Shown piece by piece: positions 1 to 11,640 of a stretch of DNA of 64,000 nt. The stretch covers positions 43,422,001-43,486,000 of the forward strand of contig NC_134106.1 in assembly GCF_040939455.1 (NCBI RefSeq). The letters are read 5' to 3'. The notes under the pieces are model-generated. The model searched no databases. It was not told the DNA's origin and saw only the letters and a program-made list of their open reading frames with translations. How positions within the stretch are numbered: the first letter of the stretch is position 1; each line of letters begins with the position of its first letter. The translations under genes and the position numbers were made by a program. Source of the stretch: Microcebus murinus. Taxonomy: Eukaryota > Chordata > Mammalia > Primates > Cheirogaleidae.

Positions 1-152
1 CACATTCTTAAATGCTCTACTACACAGTCTTACCTATGCATGTCACTCTAGACTTTACAAAATCTATATAATAAATTAAACAGGCTCCTAAACTGTTGAC
101 TGAATCCTATAGTAAGAGGTCACTCTTGGGGACCCTCAATAAAGTAGGATCA

Positions 153-529
<377 letters not shown>

Positions 530-552
530 GGTAATATTGACTGTCTTCCATC

Positions 553-1000
553 AAGAAGTATAGTCTATATTATTTCCTCCCCTTGGAGAGGTCTGTAACT
601 ATGACACGGATGATCCAATGTGACTTCCAAGGTTAAGCAATAAAAAGCTTTTCAGCTTCCACCGTGTTCTACTGAGATACTCATCCTTAGAACCCAGCTG
701 CCATGCTGTGGAGAAGCCAAGCAGCCACATGGAAAAACCATATGTAGGTGGTCTAGACACAGCTCCAGCTAAGGTGTCAGCTACCTTCCAGCTCCAGCCA
801 TCAGATGAGTATGTGTTTGGATGATTCCGATTCTTAGCATTTGAGCTACTCCAGATGATGTCTTATGGAGCTGAGACAATCTATGTCTACTGAACCCTGT
901 TCAAATTTCAGAACTGTGAGCAAAATAAATGTTGTAATTATTTTAAGCCAGTAAATCTTGGGCCAGTATGTTACGCAACAATACATAGCTGTAATACCTG
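553..1000 (+). mobile_element. MLT1-type MaLR LTR (ERVL-MaLR), 5' incomplete
   Basis: The order of motifs is that of MLT1 LTRs: GTGACTTCCAAGGTTA, then GCTGCCATGCTGTGGAGAAG, CAAGCAGCCACATGG, a polyadenylation signal in GCAAAATAAATGTTG near 920, and the 3' end TTTTAAGCCAGTAAATCTTGGG. It is a solitary old LTR with no internal region. The first part of the LTR was not recognised. Confidence 0.85.
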
Positions 1001-1162
1001 TCTGAATTCACAGAATTGCACATTCTCAATGAGACAATACATGTGAAAACATATTGCAAAGGGCTAACAATGATTATTAATACTTTTGCATGTGTTATTA
1101 TACCACTCTATTGAGTCACTCCAAATGATTAAATTTGTCCCACTGTCTTCTCCTTTGGATAC

Positions 1163-1320
1163 TAAAAGTATGGTCCAAAACCCAGCGGCATCAGTGTCAA
1201 ACAGGAGATCGTCAGAAATGCAAAATCTGAGGCCCAACTCCAAACCTACTGAATTAGAATCTGCACTTTAACAGATTCTTGGGAGATTCCTATGCTTATT
1301 AAAGTTTGAGAAGCACTAGT
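1163..1320 (+). mobile_element. MER5A-like hAT-Charlie MITE
   Basis: A short non-autonomous element with the MER5A order: GTGGTCC-like start, CAGCGGCATCAGTGTCA, GAAATGCAAAATCTGAGGCC, CCAAACCTACTGAATTAGAATC, and the closing AAAGTTTGAGAAGCACTAG. The 5' terminal repeat is eroded. It is an old fossil with no coding capacity. Confidence 0.85.
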
Positions 1321-2499
1321 ATAGATCACATGAGCAGGTCAATGTTCGTTGTGTAAGGTAGGTCCAGGATCGATCACATATGTTGGTTAGCCTAAGGGAG
1401 CCACTACTCCTGGGGCTGGACACTAGCTCCTAGTCTTCTGTAGATAGAAATGTTGATCCAGTAAGAAACTTTCTGCATTTTCATGTGGAAATTCATAAGA
1501 AATAAAACCCTTCAAAAGCTCTATCTCTCTTTCAAGATGAGCGGAAGGCTGACAGAAGCGACCCAGCATGATCTGACAGATGGTGTATGTCAGATGGATG
1601 AGTGGAAAAGAAGAAAAAAAGCCTTTCAAAGTACCTGACTGTAGTTTTAGCAGAGAGCTGCCTTTAAGCCAATTTCCCAGAGTCCAGTAGCTTCCAAATG
1701 TTTTGGACCAATGGCTCACTATTCCAGTATTTTGCAGGTAATTGGCTAGCTGGATTGCCAATTATCTACATGGATAAAAGTGAACATGCCTGTCTGTGGT
1801 TGTCCCTAATTAAAGCTTCTGGTTAGAGAAAATAATATGAACCACTAAAAAGGTGCTGTGAGAACAGAGCCACTTCAAGTTCAATTTAACCTGGGATGTC
1901 CACCCCAAGATTTCCAAGCAGATGTTAATATCTAACTCTTGCCCTTACCCTTAACCTATTATATTATTTACTTGAAAAAAAAAATGAATGAACAAAGCCT
2001 GTACCATTGCTTAGGTACTCTAAGCATTAAGGAACACAGAAAAATAATTAGGACTCCAAAAATAGCATATGTATCTGAAAAGAAAAGAAAAGAGCCAAGT
2101 CCATATAGTTTCTTAAAATGAGCTTAAAAACATGATGTCTTTATTAATCATGATAGTAATAATAAACTTTATAATTGCAAGATATTTGAAACTTTCTGCT
2201 TGCCCCTCTCAATAGCCCTGTGAGATTAGCATGCATCATTTTAGAGGAGGAAAGTGAAAAACAATGAACATAAGAGATTAATATCAGGTAACATCACCAG
2301 TTAGCTGTTTTATGGTTGAGGGAAAACTAATATTTGCATTTCCTAACTCCTTGTGGGAGTGTCCTCCTTTGGAAAATAGAAAGTAGATCTTAATGTTAGG
2401 TATAAGCTGTAGCTAAAAGCCCCCCGCCTGCGGAACCACTGGCTGTAGCACAACAGTGTCCATTTTCGATAGGACTTCCTTCAACAATGGGAATCTTCT
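1321..2499. other. Unassigned sequence
   Basis: No repeat or gene recognised. A 112-codon minus-strand ORF (1423-1761) has no recognisable domain and no supporting signals. I treat it as chance. Confidence 0.5.
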
Positions 2500-2640
2500 T
2501 TATCTACACTAACCAGTATGGTAACCATTAGCCATATGTGTCTACTGAGCACTTGAAATATGACCTTTGTGACTAAGAAACAGCATTTTGGGGTTTCATC
2601 AACTTTAATTAATTTAAGTTAAACTTAACTTTGTTCCAAA
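2500..2640 (+). mobile_element. Probable hAT-type MITE fragment
   Basis: The stretch TAACCATTAGCCATATGTG followed by CTACTGAGCACTTGAAATATG, and then a TTAATTAATTTAAG-rich centre, matches the left half of a common mammalian palindromic MITE ('actagccacatgtggc ... gagcacttgaaatgtgg'). I do not name the family with confidence. The right half is missing. Confidence 0.55.
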
Positions 2641-3935
2641 GAGTGGAGCATGAAGGGCTGAGAGCCAGGCTTTGGAAAGCCCCACCAACAGTGATCTCTA
2701 AGCACTTTGTACAGGGCACCCTATTATTCCCACCTGCAGAGACCCCAGAACAAGAAAGAAAGGAAAGTGATAGAGTGACTAGAGGCCAGTGAGCTGGGAG
2801 TCTGGTGAACCAGATTAGAATCTTGGATTCCACTTTTTCATTTGAGAAATAAATGTGCTAGAGTTGATAAGTTTTGAAGCATTTTGTAGTTATAAAATTA
2901 TGTGATTTTAGCCGAGTGCCAATTGGTTTCTTGCTACCTCTTTTCTGCCCCTTATTTTCTCTCTCTTTAGCATCATCTTGAGGTTCTTTTTAACCTCACC
3001 AAATTCAAAAACACCATTTTCAATCTGCAATTTCATGTTCCCTCTCATAAGCCAATTAAGTATCATTTTCTTGCGGTTATCATTTTCCACTTTAAAAGAG
3101 CCAGGTAGCACACTCATCCAGCTGCTGAGATACTGCAAAAGCAATTAATTCAAACCATGACTTTGTTCTTCCTATTCTCTTGTCCTTTCAGAGTCATGAA
3201 TCTTAGTTATTTGGACTTGGTACTTAATACTTGCTTTGCCTTAGGATGTTCCAATCTTTTTTACAATGGTCTCTTCCACAGCTATGCTAAGAAATATGCT
3301 CTATGCCCTAGGCAACTCTTTTTTTCTTACTTCACATTAAATGCAAAAGGGAAATAGTGATATAAAATCCTCCATTTCCTGATAACTTGTCTTTAATTCT
3401 CTACTTTTCAATTTTACTGGGGCTACTTTTCTTTCATGTATGTTTCAAATACATTTACAATATCTCTTCCTCAGTAAGAATCCAGTCTGAATGAAATGTA
3501 TTTCTTTTCCCATCCCTAATTATCCTTTAAACTTGTTTCTACTCACTTTCAATCTATCTCTTTTCCTATCATCCTTCTTAGAGTAAAAATAAAATAGTTA
3601 TTCATCAATTTCAATTGGATCATTTTAGTTTCCTATGCTCTTCTGCTAACATTCAGATCGAACCCAATTTAAGAAAATTTACATCTCTTCCAGTTGAAGA
3701 AATATGCTTGGAGTTTAAAGTGATTTTTAAGATGTTTCACTTTTTAATAACAGATTTTCTACAAGGTATCAAATACAGTGAAACATATTTAGGACATTAA
3801 TTTTCTGAAAGTCAGTATCAATCTGTTTCCTACAATTCTTGGTTATAATTTTTGTTGTTGTATTTTGGTGGTTTATTTTTTTTTTTTTTTGAGTCTTGGT
3901 ATAAAAGCAGAAAATCAATAAGAAAATATCCAAAA
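2641..3935. other. Unassigned AT-rich sequence
   Basis: No gene or repeat recognised. Short ORFs on both strands look random. A T14 run lies near 3877-3890. Confidence 0.5.
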
Positions 3936-4150
3936 CCAATTTGTAGTCCCACCAGCAGTGTATGAATATTCCTATCTCTCTGCACCTACACCAACATTTG
4001 TTGTTTTGGGACTTTTTGATAAGCACCAATTTCATTGGAGTTAAGTGATATTCCATTGTGGTTTTTATTTGTATTTCCCTGATGATTAGAGATGTTGACA
4101 ATTTTTCATATGTATTTTGGTGATTAGTCTATCTTCTTTTGAAAAGTTTC
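3936..4150 (-). mobile_element. L1 ORF2 end, inverted 5' arm of a twin-primed L1
   Basis: Read on the minus strand this encodes part of the L1 ORF2 C-terminus, including recognisable residues such as TSLIIREIQIKTT, YHLTP and HCWWDYKL. Its L1-coordinate end (CTGGTGGGACTACAAATTGG) meets the point where the plus-strand part begins at 4151 (CCTCTATGG), although the two lie head to head. That is the signature of a 5' inversion during retrotransposition. Confidence 0.85.
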
Positions 4151-4724
4151 ACCTCTATGGAAAATAATATGGAGATACCTCAAAGAACTAAAAATAGAAC
4201 TACCATTTGATTCAGCAACTCCACTATTGGGTATCTACCCAAAGGCAAAAAAGACATTCTATAAAAAAGACATCTGCATTTGAATGTTTATGGCAGCACA
4301 ATTCACAATTGCAAAGATGTGGAAACAACCCAAGTGCCTATTAATAAAATGTGGTATATGTATACATTGGAGCACTTCTTAGCCATTAGAAAAAATGGTG
4401 AACTTCCTATTGTATCCTGGATGGAGTTGGAGCCCATTCTTCTAAGTGAAATATCATAAGAATGGGGAAAAAAAGCACCACATTGGTATCATTAAATTGG
4501 TACTAACTGTTCAACACTTAGGTGCACATATGGAGGTCACATTCACCTGCTGTTGGGCATGTGGGAGTGGGGAAAGGGGACGGGTCAATTCACACCTTAT
4601 GGGTGTGGTGCGCACTGTCTGGGGATGGGTACGCTTGTAGCTCTGGCTCGGTGGTGCAAAGGCAATATATGTAACTAAAGTGTTTGTACCTCCACAATAT
4701 TCTGAAATTAAAAAAAAAAAAAAA
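4151..4724 (+). mobile_element. L1 3' end with poly(A), sense arm
   Basis: It begins within the ORF2 C-terminal coding region (CTCTATGGAAAATAATATGG) and continues through the 3' UTR with a G-rich stretch near 4565-4600. It ends CACAATATTCTGAAATTA plus an A15 tail (4710-4724). The 3' UTR is of the same type as the L1s at 9545, 37745 and 54215. It is 5'-truncated and coding-dead, and forms one insertion with 3936-4150. Confidence 0.92.
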
Positions 4725-4803
4725 GAAAAAAGATGTCTAAGAACCCACTCTACATTCCTGATGGTTAAGAATAGGATAAAGAGCGTCTAAGTTTAAACCA
4801 CTA

Positions 4804-5163
4804 TTTTGGTTTGAAATTTTATGTTCTCCCAAAATTCACACATTGAAACCTTATCCCTGATGCAAGAGTATTTAGAGATGGGGCTTTGGGAAGTGATTAG
4901 GTCATGACGGCTACACCCTAATAAATGGGATTAGTGCTCTTATAAAAGAGGCCTGAGGGAACTGGATTGCCCCTCTCACCTTGTAAGGATGCAGCAACAA
5001 GGTGCCGTCTATGAAGCAGCATGTGAGTCCTCACTAGATACCAAATCTGCCAGTGCCTTGATCTTGGACTTCTCACCCTCCAGAACTTTAAGAAATAAAT
5101 TTTTGTTGTTTATAAACTATCCAGTCTATGGCATTTTCTTACAGCAGTTCAAATGGACTAAAG
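4804..5163 (+). mobile_element. MaLR LTR, MST-type, nearly complete
   Basis: The diagnostic order is present: CCAAAATTCACACATTGAAACC, GATTAGGTCATGACGG, GGGATTAGTGCTCTTATAAAAG (TATA region), CTATGAAGCAGCATGTGAG, CACTAGATACCAAATCTGCC, the AGAAATAAATTTTTGTTG polyadenylation signal, and TCAAATGGACTAAAG at the end. It is a solitary LTR. A 74-codon ORF inside (4989-5213) is incidental. Confidence 0.92.
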
Positions 5164-5445
5164 TACCCACAGAGTGTCAAAGGATTCAAATTGGCCTTAT
5201 GATATATCTCTAGTCTAGAGGACTCTGGTGAGTTCCAAATGTTTCTTGATCAACTTAGGCCCAGAAAGACTCTTCAGGAAAATCCAAACTGATTAAGATC
5301 CTCAAGAATCTTGAACACAGCCCAGAGCTGACTGAGGTCAACATTCTCTGTAAACCCAAACTGGTTCTAGAGAGTTGAATAGTCAGGGGAGCTTTGCCTG
5401 AGCATCCAGCTCTTCCAATATGCCTTACTTCAGCTTCCCTTATTT

Positions 5446-5735
5446 TTTAAATTTCAAAATATTAAGGGGGAACAAATGTTTTGTTACATGGATACATTGT
5501 ATGATGCTTAAGTCAGGGCTTTAGGTGTGCCCATCACCAGAATAGTGTGCATTGTACCCAACAGATAAGTTTCTATCCCACATCTCCCTTCTTCTTGGTT
5601 TCTAATGCCCTTTATATCTCTTTGTGCCTGTGTGTGCCCATAGTTTAGCTCCCGCTTATTGGTGAGAACATGTAGTGCTTGGTTTTCCATGTCTGAGATA
5701 CTTCACTCAGGACAAGCTTCCCATTGTTCTCATGA
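5446..5735 (-). mobile_element. L1 3' UTR fragment
   Basis: On the plus strand it reads GTTACATGGATACATTGT, GCCCATCACCAGAATAG, CATTGTACCCAACAG, TTAGCTCCCGCTTATTGGTG and AGAACATGTAGTGCTTGG. This is the reversed 3' UTR of primate L1PB/L1M-type elements. It is not the same 3' UTR type as the younger L1 tails in the window. Confidence 0.85.
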
Positions 5736-6799
5736 GGAGTTCAGCTCAAAGTGCCAAGAAGCTCAGAATTCCTATGAATACTGCCTTATGCTTTTCTATG
5801 GTCCCCTACCATGGTATTTCTTACAAGAATTCTAGCTCTATTGGGAATTTCTTTCATTCTAATTTATCAAGTTTTCTCTCATTATTTCTGAATAATTAAG
5901 AAAACTGTGTGACTTTGTTTGCTCCCAGCATTCATCACAGAAATATTTCCTTTCAGGCAACCATCCTCACAGCATTAGAATATGAATTACCTATTTTTAC
6001 TGTTTTGCCTCTGAACCAGCTCTGCTTTATCAGCAAAAATATTTGCATCCTGCAGGACCCCAAGAGGAGAGGTTTGAACTCCACCCTCTGTGGAAGCTTT
6101 GGTGTGGTGGCTCAATTATCTCTCAGCAGCTGCAGGTTGGGGAGGGGAAGAGAAGAAAAGGAGTCTGGATAGAGGATAGATAGCACTCTGGTCACCTCTG
6201 CCCCTCTCTCCAGGGAGGCAGCCTGCCCAGAATGCCCAGGCTCTGGAGGTACACAGTTCACTTGGGTCCCCCTGGACTCCTGTGGCTTTTGCAGTCTGGG
6301 CCGGAGTTGGGGAATGTTTGTGTGGGACTGAGTGAGATGAAACCTTAGGAGTTCAAGCCCTCTGGGGAGGACAAAGGCACGCAGTTGGTAGAGAAGCAAT
6401 ATGGCGCCTGTCCCAGCTTGCGTCTGTGGGGCAGGAAGTGCCCCAGGGGGGCTGAAACCCTGGTGCTTTGTCCATAAGAAGCTCCCAGCTCACTGGCAAG
6501 AGCAGCTTTTGAACTCACAGGGGTCAAAATCTCTCCAGCAGCTTGGAACTGGCTGTCAGAAATGCATGGGAGGGAGTAACAAACTGTTCCACCTACCCTT
6601 TTTGCTGGACTCCAAGCCTCTCAGGGGTTGATCTCTGCTAATATTTATTTTGTTCCTTCTTATTCTGCTCCACAACTTCTTCCCATGGAGTCTCCTGTTG
6701 GTTCTGGCACCCTCCCCTCAGAATGATACCCAATCCACACTTATTTTTTCTCTTTTATCTAACACTTTTCCTTCTGACTGAGATGCTCTGGCAGCTATA
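5736..6799. other. Unassigned, with a GC-richer block at 6060-6640
   Basis: The block 6060-6640 is richer in G+C than its surroundings and contains several overlapping ORFs of 60-95 codons on both strands. No domain, splice context or codon pattern convinces me it is a gene. Because it abuts an L1 fragment, it could be part of a composite old repeat. Confidence 0.4.
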
Positions 6800-8570
6800 T
6801 CAATTATCTTCTTTTAGATTCTTAAGGTAGAAATTTAGATCACTAATTTTAAGACTTTCTTCTTTTCTAATATAAGAGTCTAAAATTGAAAATATGTCTA
6901 TAAGTGCTGCTATATATGCAACTTAGAAATGTTGAAGCATTAGGTAGTTAATATTATCCAGTTAAAAATACTCTCTAACATCATTTTTTATCCTTTTCCA
7001 TAAAAGTGTTTACTTTCCAAACATGTGGGGCTTTTCTAGAAATGTTGCTTTTATTTCATAATCAGAGGACACATTATGTAATACTCCAATACTTTGAAAT
7101 TAATTGAGACTTGTTTTACGGTCACCATTTGAGCTGTCTGTGTAATTGTTCAATGTGCATTTGAAAAGAATGTATATTCATTCTACAGTTTTGGGTAAAT
7201 GGATGTCATTTAAATTAGGGTGATTGATAGTGTTCATATCTTCTATATCTTATTGAGTTTTTGTTTAACTATTCTGCCAATTACATGATAGATAAACATA
7301 AAGCTGTGAAAATATTCATCTATACTTGTGGATTTATCTATTTCTCTATTTAACTGTTTTTGCATCATGTATTTTAAGGCTCTGTTATTAAGTGCATGGA
7401 CATTTTTATTCCTTTTATGTCTTTCTGATATTTATCCTTCCTTTTAACATAACAAAATGTTTCTCTTTATTTCTGGTAATATGATTTATGTTGAATATTA
7501 TTTATTTGATGTGAATATTATGAAATATCTTTCTTAAGACTAAACTTTGAATGGAATAAATATTTCATGTATTTACTTTCAACCTATGTGTGACTTTTTA
7601 TATAAAGTGAATTTCCCTAAGTAATATATACTAAAGTCTTGAGTTTTCTAAATCAGCCTAATTGGGATGATTATTCTATTTATAGTTAGCGTAATTATTG
7701 GTATGGTTTGGTTTAAGTCTATTATCTTACCATTTGTTTTCCATTTCCTCCCTCTCTATTTTTGTTATACAGTTGATCCTTCATTTTTTGCCTTTTTTGG
7801 GGTGCATCAAATATCTTTAGTGTTCCATTTTATTTTTTCTTTTGCCTTTCTAACTATACTACTTTGTATTACTTTTTTAATGATCATGGTAGAAATTATA
7901 GCTTGCATTCTTGTATTGTTTTATGTAAAACATAAAATTTTGGAAATTATGATTCCTTTTACCCATTAGTACTTTGTGCTATTGCCAAGTCTAACTATAT
8001 ACATTATTCATTATTATTGTTGCTTCACATAGTCTTATGTCTTAAAACAAAATTTAAAAAGCAACTTGAATCTAATTTTTCTTTTCCTCTGTACAAGTTT
8101 TATCTGTCAAGGGTCATCTCCTTTTCAGGATTTGCCTCTTTTTTAGTTTTTCCTTAGTACCTTCAAAATATTAATAGCTGTTTCTAAATATTTTCCCCAG
8201 AGTTTATAATTTTTATCTTTGTGAAGGTAAATTTGATATAAGCTAATTCTGCTATTACAAAAAGTAGAATCATTACTTTCTTTTAACAAATTGAATATTT
8301 GTGTTAAAATTTTGAACTTTTTATCCTTTTACATTTTTAAATAAATTAATCAATTATGTATATTTCTTATCTCCTAACTTTACATATGTATTATATGATA
8401 GTGAGTTGTAAAATAATTACTCCCAGCATTACCAGTGAACAAAATTATGTTTTCTATCAGTGTGACTTATCTGTTTCCCTTTATAAGGTTTTCTATTTCT
8501 ACTAAAGTTTGTATTTATATCATGACTCTTTGAAAGTTGATTGATTAACAGTGAAATGGATCAAATCTTC
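6800..8570 (-). mobile_element. Old L1M ORF2 fragment
   Basis: Read in reverse, this follows the L1 ORF2 reverse-transcriptase to mid-ORF2 order. Landmarks on the plus strand include GATTCTTAAGGTAGAAATTTAG, ATTAATTGAGACTTGTTTTACG, GAAAAGAATGTATATTCATTC and TTCAACCTATGTGTG. It is heavily decayed, with no ORF longer than about 100 codons. The right boundary near 8570 is uncertain. Confidence 0.75.
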
Positions 8571-9136
8571 TGGTTCTGTATAGAAAAATCACCATGTTTG
8601 TGAACAGTACTAAATGGCATCATGTGTTAGGCACAATTGCTTCTGACACTTCCCTGAGTTGGTTTCTTTCCTATATTATTTAGTTCTGAAAACTTACATT
8701 CTTATTACTTCATTTTATGAATTGTGTATGTGTGGCCCTGCGAGAGTTCTGTGTGGGCTAGAAGACTATAATCTACTCTAAGAATTTATTAGCTACATCT
8801 ATGTGTAACCTTCTGCCCCTTACATGTATTCTTCCATTTCATTGTGTTGGGATCAAAGTTTGCCACTCCTATATTTTGACCATGGGTATAAATCTTCAAG
8901 AAAAATATGTCCTTTATGTGATTCTCACCCCCAAGTATACTCCTTGCCCTCTGTCTGTCCACTTGCTTGAACACTGAACTTTCATAATGATATTGTCTTT
9001 TTCTTTTTGCTGACAGGTCCCAATGGCAGCACTGGACAGAACCATAAGACAGCGTGCATAAAAAGTGTACGATGTTTTCCTGATCAATATATAGCCCACG
9101 AACAATGAATGATGCAGAACCACAACACTTAAATAC
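8571..9136. other. Unassigned sequence
   Basis: No gene or repeat recognised. Overlapping minus-strand ORFs of 61 and 69 codons carry no known motif. Confidence 0.5.
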
Positions 9137-9388
9137 TGTGTTAGTTTGCCCGATTGTGTTCTTATGTGGTCTTTTCTCTGTATACTTATGTCCTACTGTC
9201 TTTCTGTGTCCAAATTTCCACCTCTTATAACAACATCAGCCAGATTGGATTAGGGCTCACCCCAAGGGTCTCATTTAACATAATCACCTTTTTAAGCCTC
9301 TACCTCTAAATACAGTTATATTCTGAGGTACTAGGGGTCAAAGTTTCAGTATGGGAGTTTTAGGGGGACGCAATTCAGTGCATAACAG
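9137..9388 (-). mobile_element. MaLR LTR fragment, internally deleted
   Basis: The plus strand reads TGTGTTAGTTTGCCC (reversed LTR 3' end). It then jumps to GTCCAAATTTCCACCTCTTA, AGCCAGATTGGATTAGGGC, CCTCTAAATACAGTTATATTC and GGGGGACGCAATTCAGTG, the reversed 5' part of an MST/MLT1-class LTR. The middle of the LTR, where the polyadenylation region lies, is missing. Confidence 0.75.
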
Positions 9389-9544
9389 ATATTAATACCA
9401 TCAAACCTAACCAAAATATTAAGTCCTTTCTTTTAAACCTTAATCCTCAGGGTAATTTTGTGTCAAGTCAGACACGCGCAATCTTCTGCGGGACGGGATG
9501 TAGGCAGAGAGCAGAAATAGCATCAGTCCTTAATTATGATTACA

Positions 9545-9769
9545 CATAAGAAAAAAAATGAAAAAAGAACTTTTATCGGGTGGTGGGCAGGTGTGGGGGG
9601 AAGGAGGGGAAGGATGTACACTTACATAATAGGTGTGGTGTGCACCACCTGGGGGTTGGGCATGCTTGAAGCTCTGGCAGGGTGAGGGGGAGGAGTGGCA
9701 GGGGCAATATATGTAACCCTAACAACATCTGTACTCCCATAATATAATGAAATAAAAGGAAAAAAAAAA
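9545..9769 (+). mobile_element. L1 3' UTR and tail, strongly 5'-truncated
   Basis: A G-rich stretch (GGTGGTGGGCAGGTGTGG onward) is followed by TAGGTGTGGTGTGCACC, GCTTGAAGCTCTGGC, GCAATATATGTAACCC, CTCCCATAATATAATGAAAT and an A-rich tail. It is the same 3' UTR type as 4151-4724 and 54215-55378. Confidence 0.85.
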
Positions 9770-10564
9770 GAATCACATTCATCTTGTATTTATACTTTTT
9801 GTTTAATAGAAGAAGAGGCCAAATGTCCAGGCCCCCATTGGCCAAAAGCACAAGAGCTAGTATGTTCTTTGCAATTATAATCTTTGTGGTGATCATTTAT
9901 CAACTTTTTTTGTAACCCAGAATATGAACACTGTTGTTATGTTTAGAGAATTCCTCACCATGAGTCGCAGCAAAAGGCAGAGCCTGCCTTTAATCACTGA
10001 GGTTGAAAATGGCAGATGCTCATTTTTTCATTTCCCCTGTATCAAAGGCATGAGCATGTGACCTAGAATGTATTACCTCTGAACATGGAACTACGAGATG
10101 GTAAACAAGCAGGAGCAGCTACCTTGGAGAAAACATTTTGATGCAGGTGACAGTAGCAGCAGCAATAGCAAGGAGCTTCCAGGGGCAGCAGTGGCAGTTC
10201 CAGTGTCAAGCATCAACATATGGCAGCTTTGCAAGCTGAGTACAGGGTTAAACGGCAGCAGCATGCACACCACATTAGTTTTGTGGCATGATTTTGCTTT
10301 TAGTCTTTCTTACTGTATACCACTCTTATTCTTACATATTCTACAAGTCAGTTTGAGCCACCTTTTTGAAAAATTCTTTCAGTGAAGAATTCCTTGTCTT
10401 CTTAAATTGGCAAAAGTAAGTATCCATTACTTAAAAATAAGAATTTGACTGATTATAGCTTAGTCTTAAGTGAGCCTATATATCTCCACAGTGGTATGTG
10501 TGTGTATGGGTTTACATGTCTGAAGGCAGAAAGACAGAGTGTATTCTAAGGTCCCTGAATTGAG
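9770..10564. other. Unassigned sequence
   Basis: No gene or named repeat recognised. Around 10130-10265 there is a loose run of AGC/GCAG triplets. It opens short ORFs on both strands (Ser/Asn-rich, 95 codons plus; Leu-rich, 60 codons minus) with no other support. Confidence 0.5.
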
Positions 10565-10672
10565 ACATTTTACTATATAAAATACTCACATAAGACAAAC
10601 TCAAATTCATCTATGTTGTCACAAATGAAAGGATTTCCCCCTTTTTAAGGCTTAATAGTATTCCATTGTATA
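10565..10672 (-). mobile_element. L1 inverted 5' arm, part 1 (before the Tigger insertion)
   Basis: The plus strand reads CATCTATGTTGTCACAAATG and TTAATAGTATTCCATTGTAT, the reverse of an L1 end-of-ORF2 segment. It resumes after the Tigger-like element at 11641. Confidence 0.75.
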
Positions 10673-11640
10673 TACTGTGTTTCCCCGAAAATAAAACCTA
10701 CCCATAAAATAAGCCCTAGCAGGATTTCTAAGCATTTGCACAATATAAGCCCTACCCCGAAAATAAGACCTAGTGATGGGCGTGGCTATGCAGCATATCT
10801 GCACAACCCATGCATTTCGTGGCAGAGCGGTAAAGAAGACGAGCAGCCCTTCTCATCTGCCCCATCGTGACAGCTACTATCCCAGAGGTGACCGGAAAGG
10901 TGCAGATAGGCCCACCAACAAGGTCGGCTCCCCCTGTCAGGTCCCGGCCATCCTGTGCGTGCTGCAAGCTGAGGCTGTAAGGGGAAAGTCTCCTCAGTGA
11001 AGTGAGGAGCGGGACCTCTGCTCTAGGTATTTTGTGTCCCCAGGGGGAAGAAGGAAAGCTGTGGCTGCCATTTTACTCAGCACTTTGGGCCTCTCTCACT
11101 TCCCACAAATACCAGGGGATAGATAAAATAATGATTCCTGCAGGAATGACTGCCTATCTGCAGACTCTTGATATTGCAATAAACAAGCCATTCAAAGACC
11201 ATTTGCGCATGGAAATTAATGACTACATTGAAAATAGAATGACAAGAAATCAGCGTGGAAACTTTGTGAAGCCTAGCCTGCAAGAGGTCATGATTTGGGT
11301 GAAGAATTCATAGGATAAAATCATGGAGAGTGTTGTTACCAATGCACTATGACCAGGTTACATGGATAAGAGCTACTCATTTAATGAGAGCTCTATTGCT
11401 CACCATGAGAGATTGGGGCCAATGGTTCTAAAGGAAATAGAGTCACAAGAAATTCAGGATGGAATTCGGAGTTTGGAGAGTTATGATGATATTCTAGAAG
11501 AAGACGACTTATATTTGAATAAATGTAGATTGTCGTATCAAACTTAAAAAAATAACACATCCCCTGAAAATAAGCCCTAGTGTGTCTTCTTGAGGAAAAA
11601 TAAATATAAAACCCTGTCTTATTTTCGGGGAAGCATGGTA
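10673..11640 (+). mobile_element. Tigger/pogo-like DNA transposon, internally deleted, TA target site
   Basis: About 968 bp including a TA at each end. The termini are inverted repeats: left CTGTGTTTCCCCGAAAATAA (10675-10694) and right, read in reverse, CCATGCTTCCCCGAAAATAA. Subterminal copies of AAAATAAGCCCTAG occur near both ends. Removing the element rejoins an L1 sequence (ATTCCATTGTATATGTAACA), which confirms both the borders and the TA duplication. The interior keeps a C-terminal transposase remnant (11128-11547). The region before it (about 10780-11110) is non-coding and GC-richer. TA duplication and a DDE_1-type remnant place it in the Tc1/mariner-pogo (Tigger) group. The terminal sequence is not one of the Tigger ends I know from human, and I cannot name the subfamily. 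Confidence 0.9.
11128..11547 (+). pseudogene. C-terminal remnant of a Tigger-like transposase
   Basis: One reading frame runs from I-M-I-P-A-G-M-T (about 11128) to a stop after K-C-R-L-S-Y-Q-T (11545-11547), interrupted by two in-frame stops at 11311-11313 (TAG) and about 11350-11352 (TGA). The segment AYLQTLDIAINKPFKDHLR is typical of the end of the DDE_1 (pogo/CENP-B/jerky) catalytic domain. The D in Q-T-L-D (11170-11172) would be the third catalytic acid. The first two catalytic acids, the HTH DNA-binding domain and the start are absent, lost in the internal deletion whose junction lies near 11100-11125. An acidic tail (D-D-I-L-E-E-D-D) follows. The frame is otherwise intact over about 140 codons, so decay is modest. 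A TAG from TGG and a TGA from CGA would be single-step changes, but that is inference. It is not functional. Confidence 0.85.

Noticed and set aside
1423..1761. 112-codon minus-strand ORF
   Set aside because: No recognisable domain, no splice or promoter support, and its length is within chance for this much sequence.
10773..11000. 75-codon ORF in a GC-richer region, considered as a cellular exon
   Set aside because: It lies inside the TA-bounded Tigger-like element, upstream of the transposase remnant, so it is transposon non-coding sequence.
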